Assembly: GCF_030272615.1 (NCBI RefSeq)
Contig: NC_081413.1
Coordinates: forward strand, 604,500,709 to 604,564,708
Source of the DNA: Cryptomeria japonica
Taxonomy: Eukaryota > Streptophyta > Pinopsida > Cupressales > Cupressaceae
Length of the DNA: 64,000 bases
Reading direction: 5' to 3'
Below, piece after piece: positions 1-11,427 of this stretch. Under the pieces are notes generated by a model. That model was given only the letters and a program-made list of their open reading frames with translations. It did no database searches and was not told the DNA's origin. The number at the start of each line of letters is the position of its first letter. Position 1 is the stretch's first letter. The position numbers and the translations under genes are program-made.

Positions 1-1876
1 GGGCAAACAACTACCTCTTGATACCATTATCTTCACAATACTTATTGAATTCATCAGAAGTGAATTCTCCTCTTTGATCAGTTCTCAGGCATTTTATCTT
101 TTTACCACTTTCTTTCTCTACTAATGCTCTGAAAGCTTTGAACTTTCCAAATGCTTCAGACTTGTCTTTCAAGAATGTGACCCACATCATTCTTGAGTAG
201 TCATCAGTAAGAATCATAAAATACCTATCTCCCTGAATACTTCTAGTTTTCATAGGACCACATAAATTAGTATGCACAACATCAAGTAAATACTCTACTG
301 AAAAAGACTTACCTTTAAAAGTTGAGGAAGACATCTACCCAAGTTGACATTCTCTGCACAAAGAATTCTTAGGTTTATTTAGAAAAGGTAATCCTCTTAC
401 CACCTTGATCTTTCCAACTTTAACAATGTTGTCAAAGTTCATATGATAGAGTCTCCTATGCCATATCCAACTATCATCAAACTTAGCCATTAAACATCGA
501 CTTATCTTGGCATTGAACTGAAATAGGTTATCTCTGGTTTCCTTACCAGTCACAATAACTTCACCACTCTTCCCAATTATACTACAAATTCCACCTTTAA
601 ATTCCAAAAATAATCCTTTGTCATTTAGTTGAGCAACACTCAACAAGTTATCCTTAAGACCTTCTACCCGGTAGACATCATCTGTAGTTCTCTTTCCATT
701 CAGTGAGATGGATCATTTTCCTCTCACCAAGCATGGTGCACTGTTGCCAAATCTGACAACACCTCCATCATATTCCTATAGAGATAGAAACTTTCTTCGG
801 TCACCAGTCATGTGATGAGAACAACCACTATCAATTATCCACTCATTGGAGTTATCAATGCGAGAGATAAGAGCTTTCTTGTCGGACACTTCTTCCTTTA
901 CTGCTACAAACACTATGTCTTCACTTTGTTCATCCTCTGATTCTTCATCAGTGACACCTTCATCCACAACAACTAGAAAATTTCTTTTATTTCCACTTTT
1001 ATATTTTCTTAACCTCTCTGGTTTATCCTTATTGTCATTGTTAGGACAGTTAACATCTATATGTCCTACCTTGTTGTAGGAAAAACATTTTAAAGGAAGT
1101 TTACCTATATACTTCCTAGTTCCCTTTAGAAGTCTTTTAGCAAGAAGAGCTTCAAACTCTATTAGAATCTCTTCATCATCCACATCTCTACATTGTCTGG
1201 ACTCATAACTGGTACTAGTTTCTTTTCCTTTTTTGGATGGTACAATAGATTCTTTAAAGGCTGACTTAGTCTTCTGAACACTACCATCATAGCTATTCAA
1301 CTCATATGCAATTAACTTTGCAATGATAGAATCTAAGGATACCTTGGTTTTATCAATAGACCTTAGTTCTTGGATAGCAACAACTCTGATTGCATAGATT
1401 GGTAATAATGATCTAAGGACTTTACTAAGAACAATGTTGTCATTAATAGTTCCACCAATTCTTTTGATATCTCCAACCATGGTCTTAATCCTAATAGCAT
1501 ACTGCTGAATGGTTTCACCTTCAACCATCCTCATATCCTCAAATTTATCTCTAAGGCTTTCTTCCTTAGCTTTCTTTACATGCTCATCACCACCATAGAT
1601 GTTTTCTAGTGCATCCCATACATCCTTAGGTGTGTCCTTGTCTTGAAAATCAATAAACTCAATATCTGACATGCTACTGATAAGAGCTTCCATGACTTGA
1701 CCATTTTCCTAGATTTCTCTCTTCTGATCATTAGTCAGAGTGCCAGTGCAAGTAACAAAGGCATTATCAACATAGCTTCAGTGTTGAGCACCCATACTCT
1801 TGATGTAAATCTCCATTATGTTCTTCCATATCTTAAAGTTATCTCTGTTGAACTTAGGACCTTCCCTCTTCATCAT
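1..1876 (-). pseudogene. Cop1 gag-protease-integrase (broken, partial)
   Basis: One continuous minus-strand frame begins at a tandem ATG ending at 1876 (MMKREGPKFNRDNF..., a typical copia gag start). It encodes a UBN2-type gag, a CCHC knuckle whose second Cys is Tyr (CFSYNKVGHIDVNC, near 1042-1083), a protease with the active-site motif DSGCSHHMTGD, a gag-pre-integrase segment ending CRECQLG, and the first part of the integrase core (HTNLCGP, DDYSRMMW, CLRTDQRGEF). Six in-frame stops are visible, at 1778, 1709, 776, about 713, 335 and 11; four are TAG. No frameshift was found, so decay is by point mutation. The frame continues beyond base 1. Confidence 0.88.
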
Positions 1877-1933
1877 TACAATAGGATCTTTTAGCTCAAG
1901 CAGTTAAGCTTATGTTACCGAGGACTTGGAGTT

Positions 1934-1945
1934 GCTTGGATACCA
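1934..1945 (-). other. Cop1 primer binding site (initiator tRNA-Met type)
   Basis: In the sense direction, two bases after the LTR end, the sequence reads TGGTATCCAAGC. This matches the complement of the initiator tRNA-Met 3' end (TGGTATCAGAGC) at 10 of 12 positions. It marks the start of minus-strand DNA synthesis and fixes the LTR end at 1948. Confidence 0.75.
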
Positions 1946-1947
1946 AT

Positions 1948-3301
1948 TGATGAGTAATGATAAACAATAGATACCTGAACCAGCATTGAGAGGGGGGGTG
2001 AATCAGTACAGATAAAAACTTTCTCAACAACTTCTCTAGTTAAAATAATATAAACTAGTTATCACCATTACTGGACTTAACCACAACAATAGTGGTTAAA
2101 CACAGTAAGACACCAGACACCATAAATTAATAAGTTTGAACACTTCAAATATGATCAATACTCGACATCAACTTCATCCATAAACATATGCATGTGGTAT
2201 ACTAGTAATACCATAACCTATTGACTCTGCACGCATAATCTCTTAACCAAATAATTCATAAGCATCACATTAAAAATGCATAACACATAACACACATATT
2301 TTTCACATGGAAATCCAAATGGGAAAAACCATAGAGGGGATGAATACCCACAAGCTTGTTTTGAACTCTTTTGAAGCTCACCCTATCAAGAGCCTAGTCC
2401 AGTTAAAGACTTTACAACAAGGTTCTACTAGGAACCGATCCTATTAGAGATCACCCAGTTAAGGGATGGCTATATACCTTGTTAAAGGTTACCTTGCTAG
2501 AGGATTTGAAGAACTTAATGATCTTGAGTCACTTGGTTACAGGTTTTATAATAAGCCTATTAAAGCTACCTGATAAAGGGATTTTCCAACTATTGAAATG
2601 ATTAGAAGACCACAGGTAAAAATCTGATCTTATAATAGCACTACATGCCAAGGCAGATCCTTTTCATATCCTCTACTCTGCAATCACACTTTGCATTTTC
2701 CCTCTTACTGGTCTAGCAAGTATGAAGTATCTCTTTACTCAGATACACACACACAATATTTGCCAGCAAATTTACAATAACCAACATCATCGACCTTATA
2801 GAAAATAGATAGGTTGGTAGAATAAACCCTAAACCCTAAGCATCTTAGGTTTACAACATAGGCAGTCCAATCTTGACCATCCAAACACATTGCATATAGT
2901 ATTACAATTTCAAATAGATTACAAGACAATCTGCATCGTTCATTCTTCACCACATATGGGAATCAATAACCCATCATGCTCTCTTCTCATTCCACTAAGA
3001 AGAATGATCATTCCCGAGGTAGACTTCAAACACAATCAATCTCCTCATACATCAATTCTTTACATGCACAAGACTAATGTGGCACCTCGATCTCATTCAC
3101 ATCACTTAGCTAACTCATCACAGAGTATCATCGGTTGCATCACACAAGCTGGATCACAAAACCGTAGAGCTGAGACTATTAGCCGGTAGTCACACTTAGT
3201 GAAACCCCGACACTGGTTCACTTACACTTATTGACATCAATGACAACATACATTATCATCATATCAACATACTGATTCATGAAATACTATCATATCCAAC
3301 A
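1948..3301 (-). repeat. Cop1 5' LTR (1354 bp)
   Basis: In sense it starts TGTTGGATATGATAG (3301 downward) and ends in ...CATCA at 1948, giving the TG...CA ends of an LTR. It contains the conserved boxes seen in the other copia LTRs here: TCATTGATGTCAA near its start (3231-3243) and TGATTCACCCCCCCTCTCA near its end (1987-2007). Just outside the start, at 3302-3310, lies a polypurine-like GGGGAGAT, odd for a 5' LTR. Confidence 0.85.
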
Positions 3302-3316
3302 ATCTCCCCATATGCC

Positions 3317-4773
3317 AACAATTATCCAAAAATATCTACCTTGATGGCTAAGGTGAATGAACTTGTCCTAGGTATTAGATGTGTTGGTGGAACTCTTGAA
3401 GAAGATAAGATTATTACTAGAGTATTGAGATCTTTGCCTTTTTCTTACAAGCCTAAAGCAGCTGCTATTGATGAGATCTGAAGTGTGACTACTGTGACTA
3501 GAGACATGTTGATTAGTAAAATTAATGCATTTGAGTTGAGCAAGTTTGGAGATTCACATGGAAAATCTAAGACTGCATTCAAAACTTCTATATCTGGGAA
3601 GCAAAAGTATGATCAGGGAGAAAGTTTATGTTGGGTTTCCAGAAATGGAAGAGAAAAGAGAGATATGGAAAAGCAAGAAAAATAATTGGATGAGCTTGAA
3701 GCCCTTATTGCTAGAAGATTGCCTAAGGGAGCCATTAAGTATCATGGGAAGTTACCTTTGAAATGTTTCTCTTGTAATAATATAGAACATTTTTCTTCTA
3801 GGTGTCCTAAAAAGAATGTCTAGATATGATAAGAATGACAAATTTGAAAGGCATGATAAATCTAACAAGAATGATAGATATGAGAGGCATGATAAGCATG
3901 ATAAACCCTACAAGCCTAGCTAGAAGTTCAGATATCAGAAGAGATGTTATTATGTTGTTGATGAAGGTGTGATAGATGAAGAGTCTAAGAGTGGGAATTC
4001 AAAAGATGAGTTTGTATTTATTGCTATCAAGGAAGATAATCTGATACTAGTGAATCCTACAAGCTGTATTATTGAGGAGAAAGATCTAGCTGCTAAGATT
4101 TAAGAGAAAGATAAATGGGCAATTGATAGCAGATGTTCACATCATATGACAGGTGATAAAAGAAAATTTGTGAATATGGAAAAGTATGATGGTGGTATAG
4201 TGAGATTTGGAGATGATAAAGCTTGTGGGATCTATGGTAGAGGTTCAATTTCCATTGATGGTGAGCATAATATTGATGATGTCTTGTATGTTGAAGGTTT
4301 GAAGCATAATCTTTTGAGTGTTGGATAGATGGTTAACAAGGGATATGATTTGAAATTCAAGAATCGTAAATGCAAGATTCTTAATGCCTCTCATATAGAT
4401 ATTGCATCAGGGAATAAGACTAAAGGTAACATCTATCACTTGAATGCTGGTAAGAAAAGATGTTTGATTGCTTAGATTGATGAAAGTTGGTTGTGACATA
4501 GAAGGACATGTCATGTTAATTTTGACTGGATGATAAGGATAATCTCTACTCAAGTTGTTAGAGATTTCCCTAAAATTGTGAATCCATCTAATCTAGTATA
4601 TAAGGAATGTCAATTGGGAAACATAATAAAAACTACATTCAAGAGTAAGATGCATTCATCTAATGGATTTCTAGATCTTGTACATACTAATTTGTGTGGA
4701 CCTACAAAAGTGAGAGGTGTGTAGGGTGATAAATATTTCATGTTACTAATTGATGATTATTCTAGGATGATGT
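3317..4773 (+). pseudogene. Cop2 gag-protease-integrase, first part (broken)
   Basis: The gag is recognisable from MAKVNELVLGIRCVGGTL onward, so its N-terminal half is missing. Next come a knuckle with Gly to Glu (CFSCNNIEHFSSRC, about 3766-3807), a protease whose active site reads DSRCSHHMTGD instead of DSG (about 4125), a gag-pre-integrase segment (YVEGLKHNLLSVG), and the integrase start (HTNLCGP ... DDYSRMM). At least one frameshift lies between the knuckle and the protease, and stops (TGA, TAA, TAG) fall throughout. Loss of the protease Gly alone would inactivate it. Confidence 0.85.
4769..4773. repeat. Target-site duplication of Cop3 (left copy, GATGT)
   Basis: GATGT stands immediately before TGTTGGAATCC, and GATGT recurs at 24995-24999 immediately after TTTCCAACA. 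A 5-bp duplication is what an LTR-element integrase makes. It proves that 4774-24994 arrived as one insertion with later additions. Confidence 0.93.
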
Positions 4774-5975
4774 TGTTGGAATCCAAGAACATTGAGAGGG
4801 GGTGTGAATCAGTGTTCTCTCAGAATGATTAATTTTAACCTTATTAGCACAAAAACTTAGCAAATGGTATGCATAAAATCATATAACAAGAAGTAATTAT
4901 GTAACCACAAAGATGAACACCATAACCCATAGATTTATACATGGAAAACCTCGAAGAGGAAAAACCATGGTGGGATTGCAAACCAACAATATCTATCCAT
5001 TGATTAGATAAATAAATATTACATATAAGGGGCATGTATATGCAGGAAAGCCAACAACCTAGAGTGCACTACTCATCACAAAAGGAGCCTCACTAAATAG
5101 AAAAAATCTTCGAACTACAATCCAAAAAGAAGATTGAACTGCAAGTATAACATCTCCTATGCCTGATACTTTTATGGTTAAGCTCAACACCGAAGATCTT
5201 AAACCTCTTATTCAAACCCAATTCGATCACCTATGATTGACCAAATCCTCTACATATGATTCCAACTTTATTCGCACACAGATAATCCCATAAGCCATGA
5301 TCGATGATCTACAAAGAGATCTTACATCATATTTATACCAACTCGGGACCTAAACAATTAGGTCGGCCACCTAAAAGATAATACAATAATCCATTACATC
5401 AAACCACAAACCAATGATAACCCAAGTCGGCGTGAGACTGAAACAACATTAACCAAATAATAAATCCAACTGGTAATGCATTGGGAGAATCCACTAACAC
5501 ATTACATAAACCAGTCCATCACCTAGGAGAATAACACATAATAGTACCAGACCTAAAATAGGTCACCATAAGCCAAATGCAACACCACCAATCATCTCAA
5601 ACATGAACATGATAACCATCAACATCTTGAGAACCTTCTAGAAGCCACACCAGCACTAGTTATTGAATCCATCAAAAGATGTTCAAAAAAGCTCTGTCGG
5701 TAAAACCCTTACCACTAACCAAAAGGCTTACTAGAACATATGATAGCTTTTGGATCACCAAATCATGAACCAACTGAATGTGACATACACATGAATGACC
5801 AAACCAAACCAATTCCATCAAATTGAACGTACTAGAGAATACCGAAGATAGTCTCCAGATCAACATCACAATCCAACCACTTTATTGGAACTCGATAGAC
5901 AACTAAAGAAGCTAGTGTTGACATCAATGACAAACATCAATGCAACACATAATCAATTCCTCCAAATTTCCAAAA
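4774..5975 (-). repeat. Cop3 3' LTR (about 1.2 kb)
   Basis: The plus-strand copy starts TGTTGGAATCC and ends ...TTTCCAAAA, where the partner LTR has TTTCCAACA, so one end base has mutated. It matches 8961-9720 plus 24566-24994 along its length. It contains the two shared copia boxes (4791-4812 and 5919-5931). Confidence 0.88.
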
Positions 5976-6144
5976 ATCTCCCATAAATTATATATCAATG
6001 AAGATCTAAACCAAATTATATCTATAACAATTAACTATCCATAGACCTGAAACAAACTCCCCCAATAGGATACAACCAATTTGAAATGTTTTTCCTCCTC
6101 CTTTCACTTATATCTCTATTAATCTTTGGTTTTCACATGTATAT

Positions 6145-6160
6145 CTCTCCCCCTTTGACA
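6145..6160 (-). other. Cop3 polypurine-tract-like sequence, upstream copy
   Basis: In sense this reads TGTCAAAGGGGGAGAG. It lies about 170 bp before the LTR, while the tract directly at the LTR (about 5976-5989) is eroded. Repeated polypurine-like blocks in the 3' UTR also occur in Cop4, Cop5 and Cop6. Confidence 0.55.
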
Positions 6161-6329
6161 TCAATGTAAGAAAATCTAACATAAACATCAAAGAAAAACC
6201 ATAGATCCTATGAACCACACAATTGACTACTCCTCCTAAGTAGTAGCACCAACTCATCAATCTAGAATGAATGATAGTTCTAATAATGAATATCAGACTG
6301 ATGCTAATCAACATCAATAAAGTTTGTAC

Positions 6330-7720
6330 CTAAGGGGTAGAGACCCCCAATCTATCTCTAAAGTACTCAAATGATTCCCTAGGAAAAGGTTTAGTGAAGA
6401 TATCTTCTATTTTCTCTTTAGTGTTCACATAAACCAATATCACTTCATTTGCTTCTACTTTTTCCTTCAAAAACTTATACTTAATTGATATGTGCTTTGT
6501 CTTAGAATGGAATACCAAATTCTTTGATATGTCAATAACAATAGAGTTATCATAGTGAATAACTACTAGTTCATCACAATCTACCCTTATATCCTTCAGC
6601 ATTTACTTCATCCATAGAACTTGTGTATAGCTAGTAGCAACAACAACATACTCAACTTTAGCAGTAGATAAAGAAGTACTTGACTATTTCTTGCTAATTC
6701 ATGAAACAAGTTTCTTTCCAAGAAGGAAAACTTCACCAAATGTTCTTTTCTAATCATATATATCTCCAGTCTAATCCACATCTGTATATGGACATAGTGT
6801 AAAGTCATCATCTTTAGGATACCACAAACCATATTCAGTTGTTCCTTGTAAATATCTAAAAATCCTTGCTATCGGAGCAAAAGGTTTCAACATTATCAAT
6901 TCCTTACTTTTGAGAATATCCTTTGCAGACCAATCTAGCCTTGATCCTCACAACTTGTCCATCATTCAATTTATTCCTAAAAACCCGTTTAGTTCCAATA
7001 AAGTTCTTATTTTTAGGCCAGGGAACTAAATTTCATGTGTTGTTCTTTTCTATTTGATCCAATTCCTCATCCATAGCTTTCATCGAACATTCATCCTTAC
7101 ATGCCTCAACAACTAATGTCGGTTCAATTTGAGAAATTAAGCATACCTCTTCAGCTGCCAACCTTCTCCTTGTCATCACTCCTTTTCTCTTGTTACCAAT
7201 GATCTAATCTTCTGAATGATTCAACTTTACATACTTGGGAGTTTTCTAACTTTTTGTTTCTCTGCTCTGATCTTCAGTTACTATTGAATTTTTTGATACT
7301 GTTGGGGTAACTGGTTCAACACTTTGTTCCAATGCAGGCACTACCAGATCAATTATGATCATTTTGACTTCTAGTTCTCTTTCATAAGCTTTGATTTGAC
7401 CTCTGTACTACTCATACACCTTGACATTAGCACTCTCCACAATTCTCTTCAATCTTTTGTTATAACATCTATATGCTTTTCTTTCATTTGAATGACCAAG
7501 AAATATTCTTTCATCACATCTAGGTTCAAACTTTCCAATTTACTACCAAAGATTCTGAAATACATAACTGTAGATGTATGACCAAACCATAACTCATAAA
7601 GTGTCTTATTGGTAAACCAAACCAGATCCAGGATCCAACAAATCTTCATTTGTTAACCTTCAAATTGAATTATCCAAAGTCTTAAATAGGCTTTCAGACC
7701 ACTACCGGGGGCAATGCAAG
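6330..7720 (-). pseudogene. Cop3 pol remnant: integrase tail, RT start, RNase H end
   Basis: From the 5' side (high coordinates): an integrase C-terminal piece (LYELWFGH...FRIFGSK, near 7449-7649), a linker, the start of RT ([31 protein letters not shown], about 6880-7020), then directly the post-RT segment RIFRYLQGTTEYGLWYP, and the RNase H end (HYDNSIVIDISKN...DIFTKPFPRES, 6330-6602). The catalytic RT core is missing by an internal deletion near 6865-6880. Stops and frameshifts are frequent. Confidence 0.82.
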
Positions 7721-8946
7721 ATTTGTCATCAATTTGCCTACCTCTAAGGCTAGTGCCTTAGTTATCGGTTGAGTAACCTGGATATTTTCTTCAGTCGGCT
7801 TTCCTCAGAATTTCTAATCCACTTCTTCTCATGCTCCATCTTGATATCATCAACCTTTTTCTTTCCCTTCTCATTGGATTTTTCATTTCCTTCCGATAGG
7901 TTCTTGCTTCTACAAAATTTAGCAATGTGTCCTACTTTGTTGCATGCATAACAAGTAACATTTTTCTTTTGAATTTCCTTGTTGTAACCTTGATCATTCC
8001 TTGACCTACATTACTTAGCCATATATTCAAACTTTCCACATGCATGACATTTCACATTCATTATACAATCTGATATCCTATGACCATACTATTTGCAATT
8101 GAAACACTAACTAGTACCTGAACTATTGTTCTGATTGACTCTATTTATGCATTGACTTGCCATATGACCAAACTTATTGCTAACAAAGAATCTACCATTA
8201 AATTTATGTGCATGGTGTTGTCTTACCAATGACCTTTGATTCTGGATGACTGGTGGATTCTCTTGATTGTTCTTTTGACTAGATGTATCATCCTGATTTG
8301 TAGTACCATAGCTTTCTCCATACTCAAATCCAAGACCTCTAGTGTCTCCACTGTCCATTTGATTCTTCCTTAATTCATAAAGCTTTACAAAACTGACCTT
8401 GAACTTGTCTTTGTACTCATTTGTAGCATCCAGATCACCTCTTAGGACTATCATCATTATTTCCAACTCTGTATCATTGTTCTAAGATTGTACTAATTTA
8501 GTTCTTAATATATCATTCTCATGTGCCAGCCTAATACATTCTCCAGATCTGTCTTTCAGAGATTTGGCAAGATTTTCTTCATTCTTCTTTTGGTCTTTAA
8601 TCTCCTTGGACATCCTCATGGTTAGGGCTTGCATTTAATTCTTCATGACACATTGTTCTTGACCCAAATTCTAACATAGTTCCTTAAGAGAATTCTTTTC
8701 TTCATCATCCTAATTTTATAATTGATCTCATAGTTCTTTCCTTTTGGCTTGTGCAAATGACAATCTCTCTTGTAGAGTAAAGATGAATTCCTTTGCAGAT
8801 CTCAGCTCATCTTGCAGCTTCACGTTCTTCAATCTTTCAGTGTCATAGTATTCAAGTGCTACTTCAAGTTCTTTCCTCAAACTCATCTCCATAAATTCTA
8901 GATTTAGGATCTTCCTCAAGTAGTTAGACTTATTCTGAGGCACCAA
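7721..8946 (-). pseudogene. Cop3 gag: coiled-coil protein with zinc knuckles (broken)
   Basis: The minus strand encodes a coiled-coil-like N-terminal part (MSLRKELEVALEYYDTERLK..., 8728-8890), then a GLGF motif in a Gly/Ser-rich stretch near 8330, and at least three CCHC-like knuckles between 8190 and 7910 (for example CYACNKVGHIAKFC). No UBN2-type body is obvious, and the protease and integrase core that should follow are absent. The layout coiled coil - GLGF - several knuckles is shared with ORF1 of Cop5. Multiple stops are present. Confidence 0.75.
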
Positions 8947-8958
8947 ACTCTGATACCA
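8947..8958 (-). other. Cop3 primer binding site (tRNA-Met type)
   Basis: Sense TGGTATCAGAGT, 11 of 12 matching the initiator tRNA-Met complement, two bases inside the 5' LTR that begins at 8961. It confirms the minus orientation of Cop3. Confidence 0.85.
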
Positions 8959-8960
8959 AT

Positions 8961-9720
8961 TGTTGGAATCCAAGAAGACTAAGGGGGGGGGCATTCAGTG
9001 TTCTCTCAGAATGATTAATTTTAACCTTCTTAGCATAATAACTTAGCAACTAGTATGTATAAAAGATATTAACAAGAAGTAATAATGAAACCACGAAGAT
9101 GAACACCATAACACCACAACTTTATACGTGGAAAAACCACAGTGGGATTGGAGACCCACAATATCTATCCACTGATTAGATGAATAAATATTACATATAA
9201 GGGGCCTGGACATGTAGGAAGACCAACAACCTAGAGCACACTGCTCATCACAAAAGGAGCTTCATTGACTACAAGAAATATTTGGACTACAATCTAAAAA
9301 GAAGATTGAACTGCAAGTATAGCATCTCCTATGCCTGAGTACAGTTCCAATTAAACTCAATATTGGAGGTCTTAAACCTCTTATTCAAACCCAATTTGAT
9401 CACCTATGATCGACCAAATCCTCTGCATATGATTACAACTTTATTCACACACAATTAATCTCATAACCCATGATTGATGATCTACAAAGAGATCTTACAT
9501 CATATTTATACCAACTTGGGACCTAAACAATTAGGTCAACCAAATAAAAGATAATACAATAAATCCATTATATAAACCCACAAACCAATGATAACCCAAG
9601 TTAGCCTAAGACTGAAACAACATTAACCAAATAATAAATCCAACTAGTAACACATCAGGAGGATCCACCAACACATTACATAAACCATCCCATAACCTAG
9701 AAGAATAACAAAGAATAGCA
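8961..9720 (-). repeat. Cop3 5' LTR, first part (split by the LINE)
   Basis: It starts TGTTGGAATCC like the left LTR and matches it up to ...AACAAAGAATAGCA, where similarity stops abruptly at 9720. The match resumes at 24566 (CTGGACCTAAAATAGG). With the second part it totals about 1190 bp, close to the partner LTR. Confidence 0.88.
9707..9720. repeat. Target-site duplication of the LINE (left copy, 14 bp)
   Basis: AACAAAGAATAGCA occurs here and again at 24552-24565, just after an A-rich element end. A duplication of 14 bp is typical of target-primed reverse transcription by L1-type LINEs and differs from the 5-bp duplications of the LTR elements here. Confidence 0.9.
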
Positions 9721-11326
9721 TGAGAAGATTGTGGACGAACATTGTCCTTGCCATCGAGGGAACAACGCAAGTAGAGGGAAATTTGAATTTTGGAAATAGA
9801 GGGAATAGCGAGGTTGGTTCCTCTAGTTCTGTTGCCTCTGTAGCTCAAGGACAAGCGATGGATGATGAGGATGGGAGACTAGATGGGGACCCATGACATC
9901 AAGACCCTCCTCTTGACTACAAAAAGATGAAAGATTCTCCAAAATTGGGTCCTGAGAGCGTGAAAGCTGACTTAGAAAAGACTACAGAGGTGAAGGCTCT
10001 CAAACCCTGGAGCAGTCTTTTTGCAAACAAACCTACTAGAAAATCATCCTTCCCCTTTGTGGAAGACATCTTCGATATAAAAATGGGTAAATTAGCTATT
10101 GTTGTTAAAGATTTGGTTATTGATCATAGCATTTCTTTAATGGCCTTCTCTCTAGTGGGAAAGCTTGTTGGACCACGACCCAATATTAAGGATGTTAGAT
10201 CATTTGTTAAAAGAAAATGGAGGATGAAAGGCTAGGTTGATGTTTCAGCCCTATCAAGGGTTTTTTTTGTTTTTTCCTTTTCTTGTGGGGATGATCTGGA
10301 AGCAACATTAAGCGGTGGACCATGGATGTTTGGTAAATCTTCCCTATCCTTGAGAAAATGGTCTCCAAATATGGAACTCAATGATTCCTTCTTTGAATCT
10401 GCTCTAGTTTGGGTAAGGTTGCCCAGCTTGTTGCTTGAATTCTGGGTTGAGGATGTTTTTTTAGGTATAGCAAATTTCTTTGGGGAGCTTGTTGCGATAG
10501 ACCCAATGACTGTAGCTTGAAAGAGACTATTTTATGCGAGAATTTATGTCAATATTGGATCTTCCTAGTTCTATTGATATAAATTCCAAACTTGGGTTAT
10601 GGGAACAAACAATATAGTTTGAGTCCCTCCCCTTTGTGTGCTTTTCCTATAAGAAAGTTGGACATTGGGTTAAGGCTTGCCCTAGTAACCCCAAAAAATC
10701 TATGAAGGTTAATAATCCCCATAAATAGGTATGGAAAGAAAAGAATAATATTAAGGAAGATAGTAGAGTGGAAGGAGGAAGTGGAATTCCTGGTAACATT
10801 AAAGATTTATCAGAAGATGATAGAAAAGCTAACCCTCTTAAGGTTTCCCTTTTGAAGGAAGACAAAAAGGATGAGATTAGTGGATTTGAGATCAAAATAT
10901 CAATATTTTTGAAGTCTTATAGGCTTAGGAGGAAGAGAATGTAATCATTGAAGAGATTCTTGAAGAAGGTGAGATTGATGATATAATTGAATCCCAACAT
11001 GAGGCCCTTCAAGTTTAGTAATGAAAAGTGATAAAGATTGCCCAAATGATTTTGAAGGACCTGAAGTTAATTCTAGAAGGAAGAACAAGTTCGGATCACC
11101 TAAGGTTAACCTAAACTCCTTATTTCAGAATGTTGGAGTTGACACGCCCACTTCATCCCAGAAAAGAGGAGAACTATGGAATAACATGCAAGCTGATCTT
11201 AGAGATGAACATGAGGAAGAAATAACAGGGAATGGAAAAAAGAAAAATAAGAAGGCAAGATGCCCTAATGGGGTGAAAACTAGGACCAGATCCAAGGCAA
11301 ATATTGGTCTTTCCAAATCTCTGTAG
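9719..11326 (+). pseudogene. LINE-1 ORF1: DUF4283-like protein with zinc knuckle
   Basis: The reading starts at an ATG overlapping the insertion point (9719) and is interrupted by a TGA near 9894 and later stops. Residues encoded at 10075-10520 resemble the DUF4283 domain of plant LINE ORF1 proteins (MAFSLVGKLVGPRPN..., GGPWMFGKSSLSLRKW, VWVRLPSLLLEFW). A knuckle follows near 10637-10683 with its second Cys replaced by Tyr (CFSYKKVGHWVKAC). The C-terminal tail to 11326 is Lys/Arg-rich. In the family this protein binds the LINE RNA as a ribonucleoprotein. Nonsense and frame changes make it inactive. Confidence 0.8.
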
Positions 11327-11427
11327 GGTCGTAAACCCATGAAATGGCATAGGGACCAGGAGAGAAAAAAAAACATAGCTGATGGAAGGCAGTGAACTAT
11401 ACAGAAATCTTGTCCCTAGGTTTCCAA

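Larger units (their letters stand above)
1..3301 (-). mobile_element. Cop1: Ty1/copia LTR retrotransposon, 5' half
   Basis: Read on the minus strand the order is 5' LTR (3301 to 1948), a tRNA-Met-type primer binding site, then gag, protease and the start of integrase running off the left edge. The order gag-PR-INT before RT is the copia order. RT, RNase H and the 3' LTR would lie left of the window. The LTR is related to that of Cop6 at the right edge (shared stretches near 2290-2340 and 61010-61070), so both belong to one broad family. The frame has stops but no frameshift. Confidence 0.9.
3302..4773 (+). mobile_element. Cop2 left arm (copia, split by the Cop3 insertion)
   Basis: Plus-strand remains of an old copia element, 5' truncated at the Cop1 LTR: no 5' LTR or PBS is visible. 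It ends inside the integrase core at the duplication GATGT (4769-4773), and the same element resumes at 25000. Joining the two arms restores the reading DDYSRMM-WVTF across the break. Confidence 0.88.
4774..9720 (-). mobile_element. Cop3 left part (copia, minus strand; deletion derivative)
   Basis: Minus-strand copia element inserted in the Cop2 integrase. Left to right: 3' LTR (4774-5975), collapsed internal region (5976-8960), and 5' LTR starting at 8961. The 5' LTR is interrupted at 9720 by the LINE and resumes at 24566-24994. Most of protease, integrase core and RT are deleted, so the element could not have moved by itself in this form. Confidence 0.9.

Noticed and set aside
846-1079. Plus-strand frame opposite the Cop1 gag
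   Set aside because: Shadow of the acidic Ser-rich minus-strand gag spacer; no independent support.
2824-2841. CCCTAAA repeats (also CCCTAAA-like words near 61580) suggesting an interstitial telomere array
   Set aside because: Only two units, inside LTRs of related copia elements; a chance or family-specific word, not a telomeric array.
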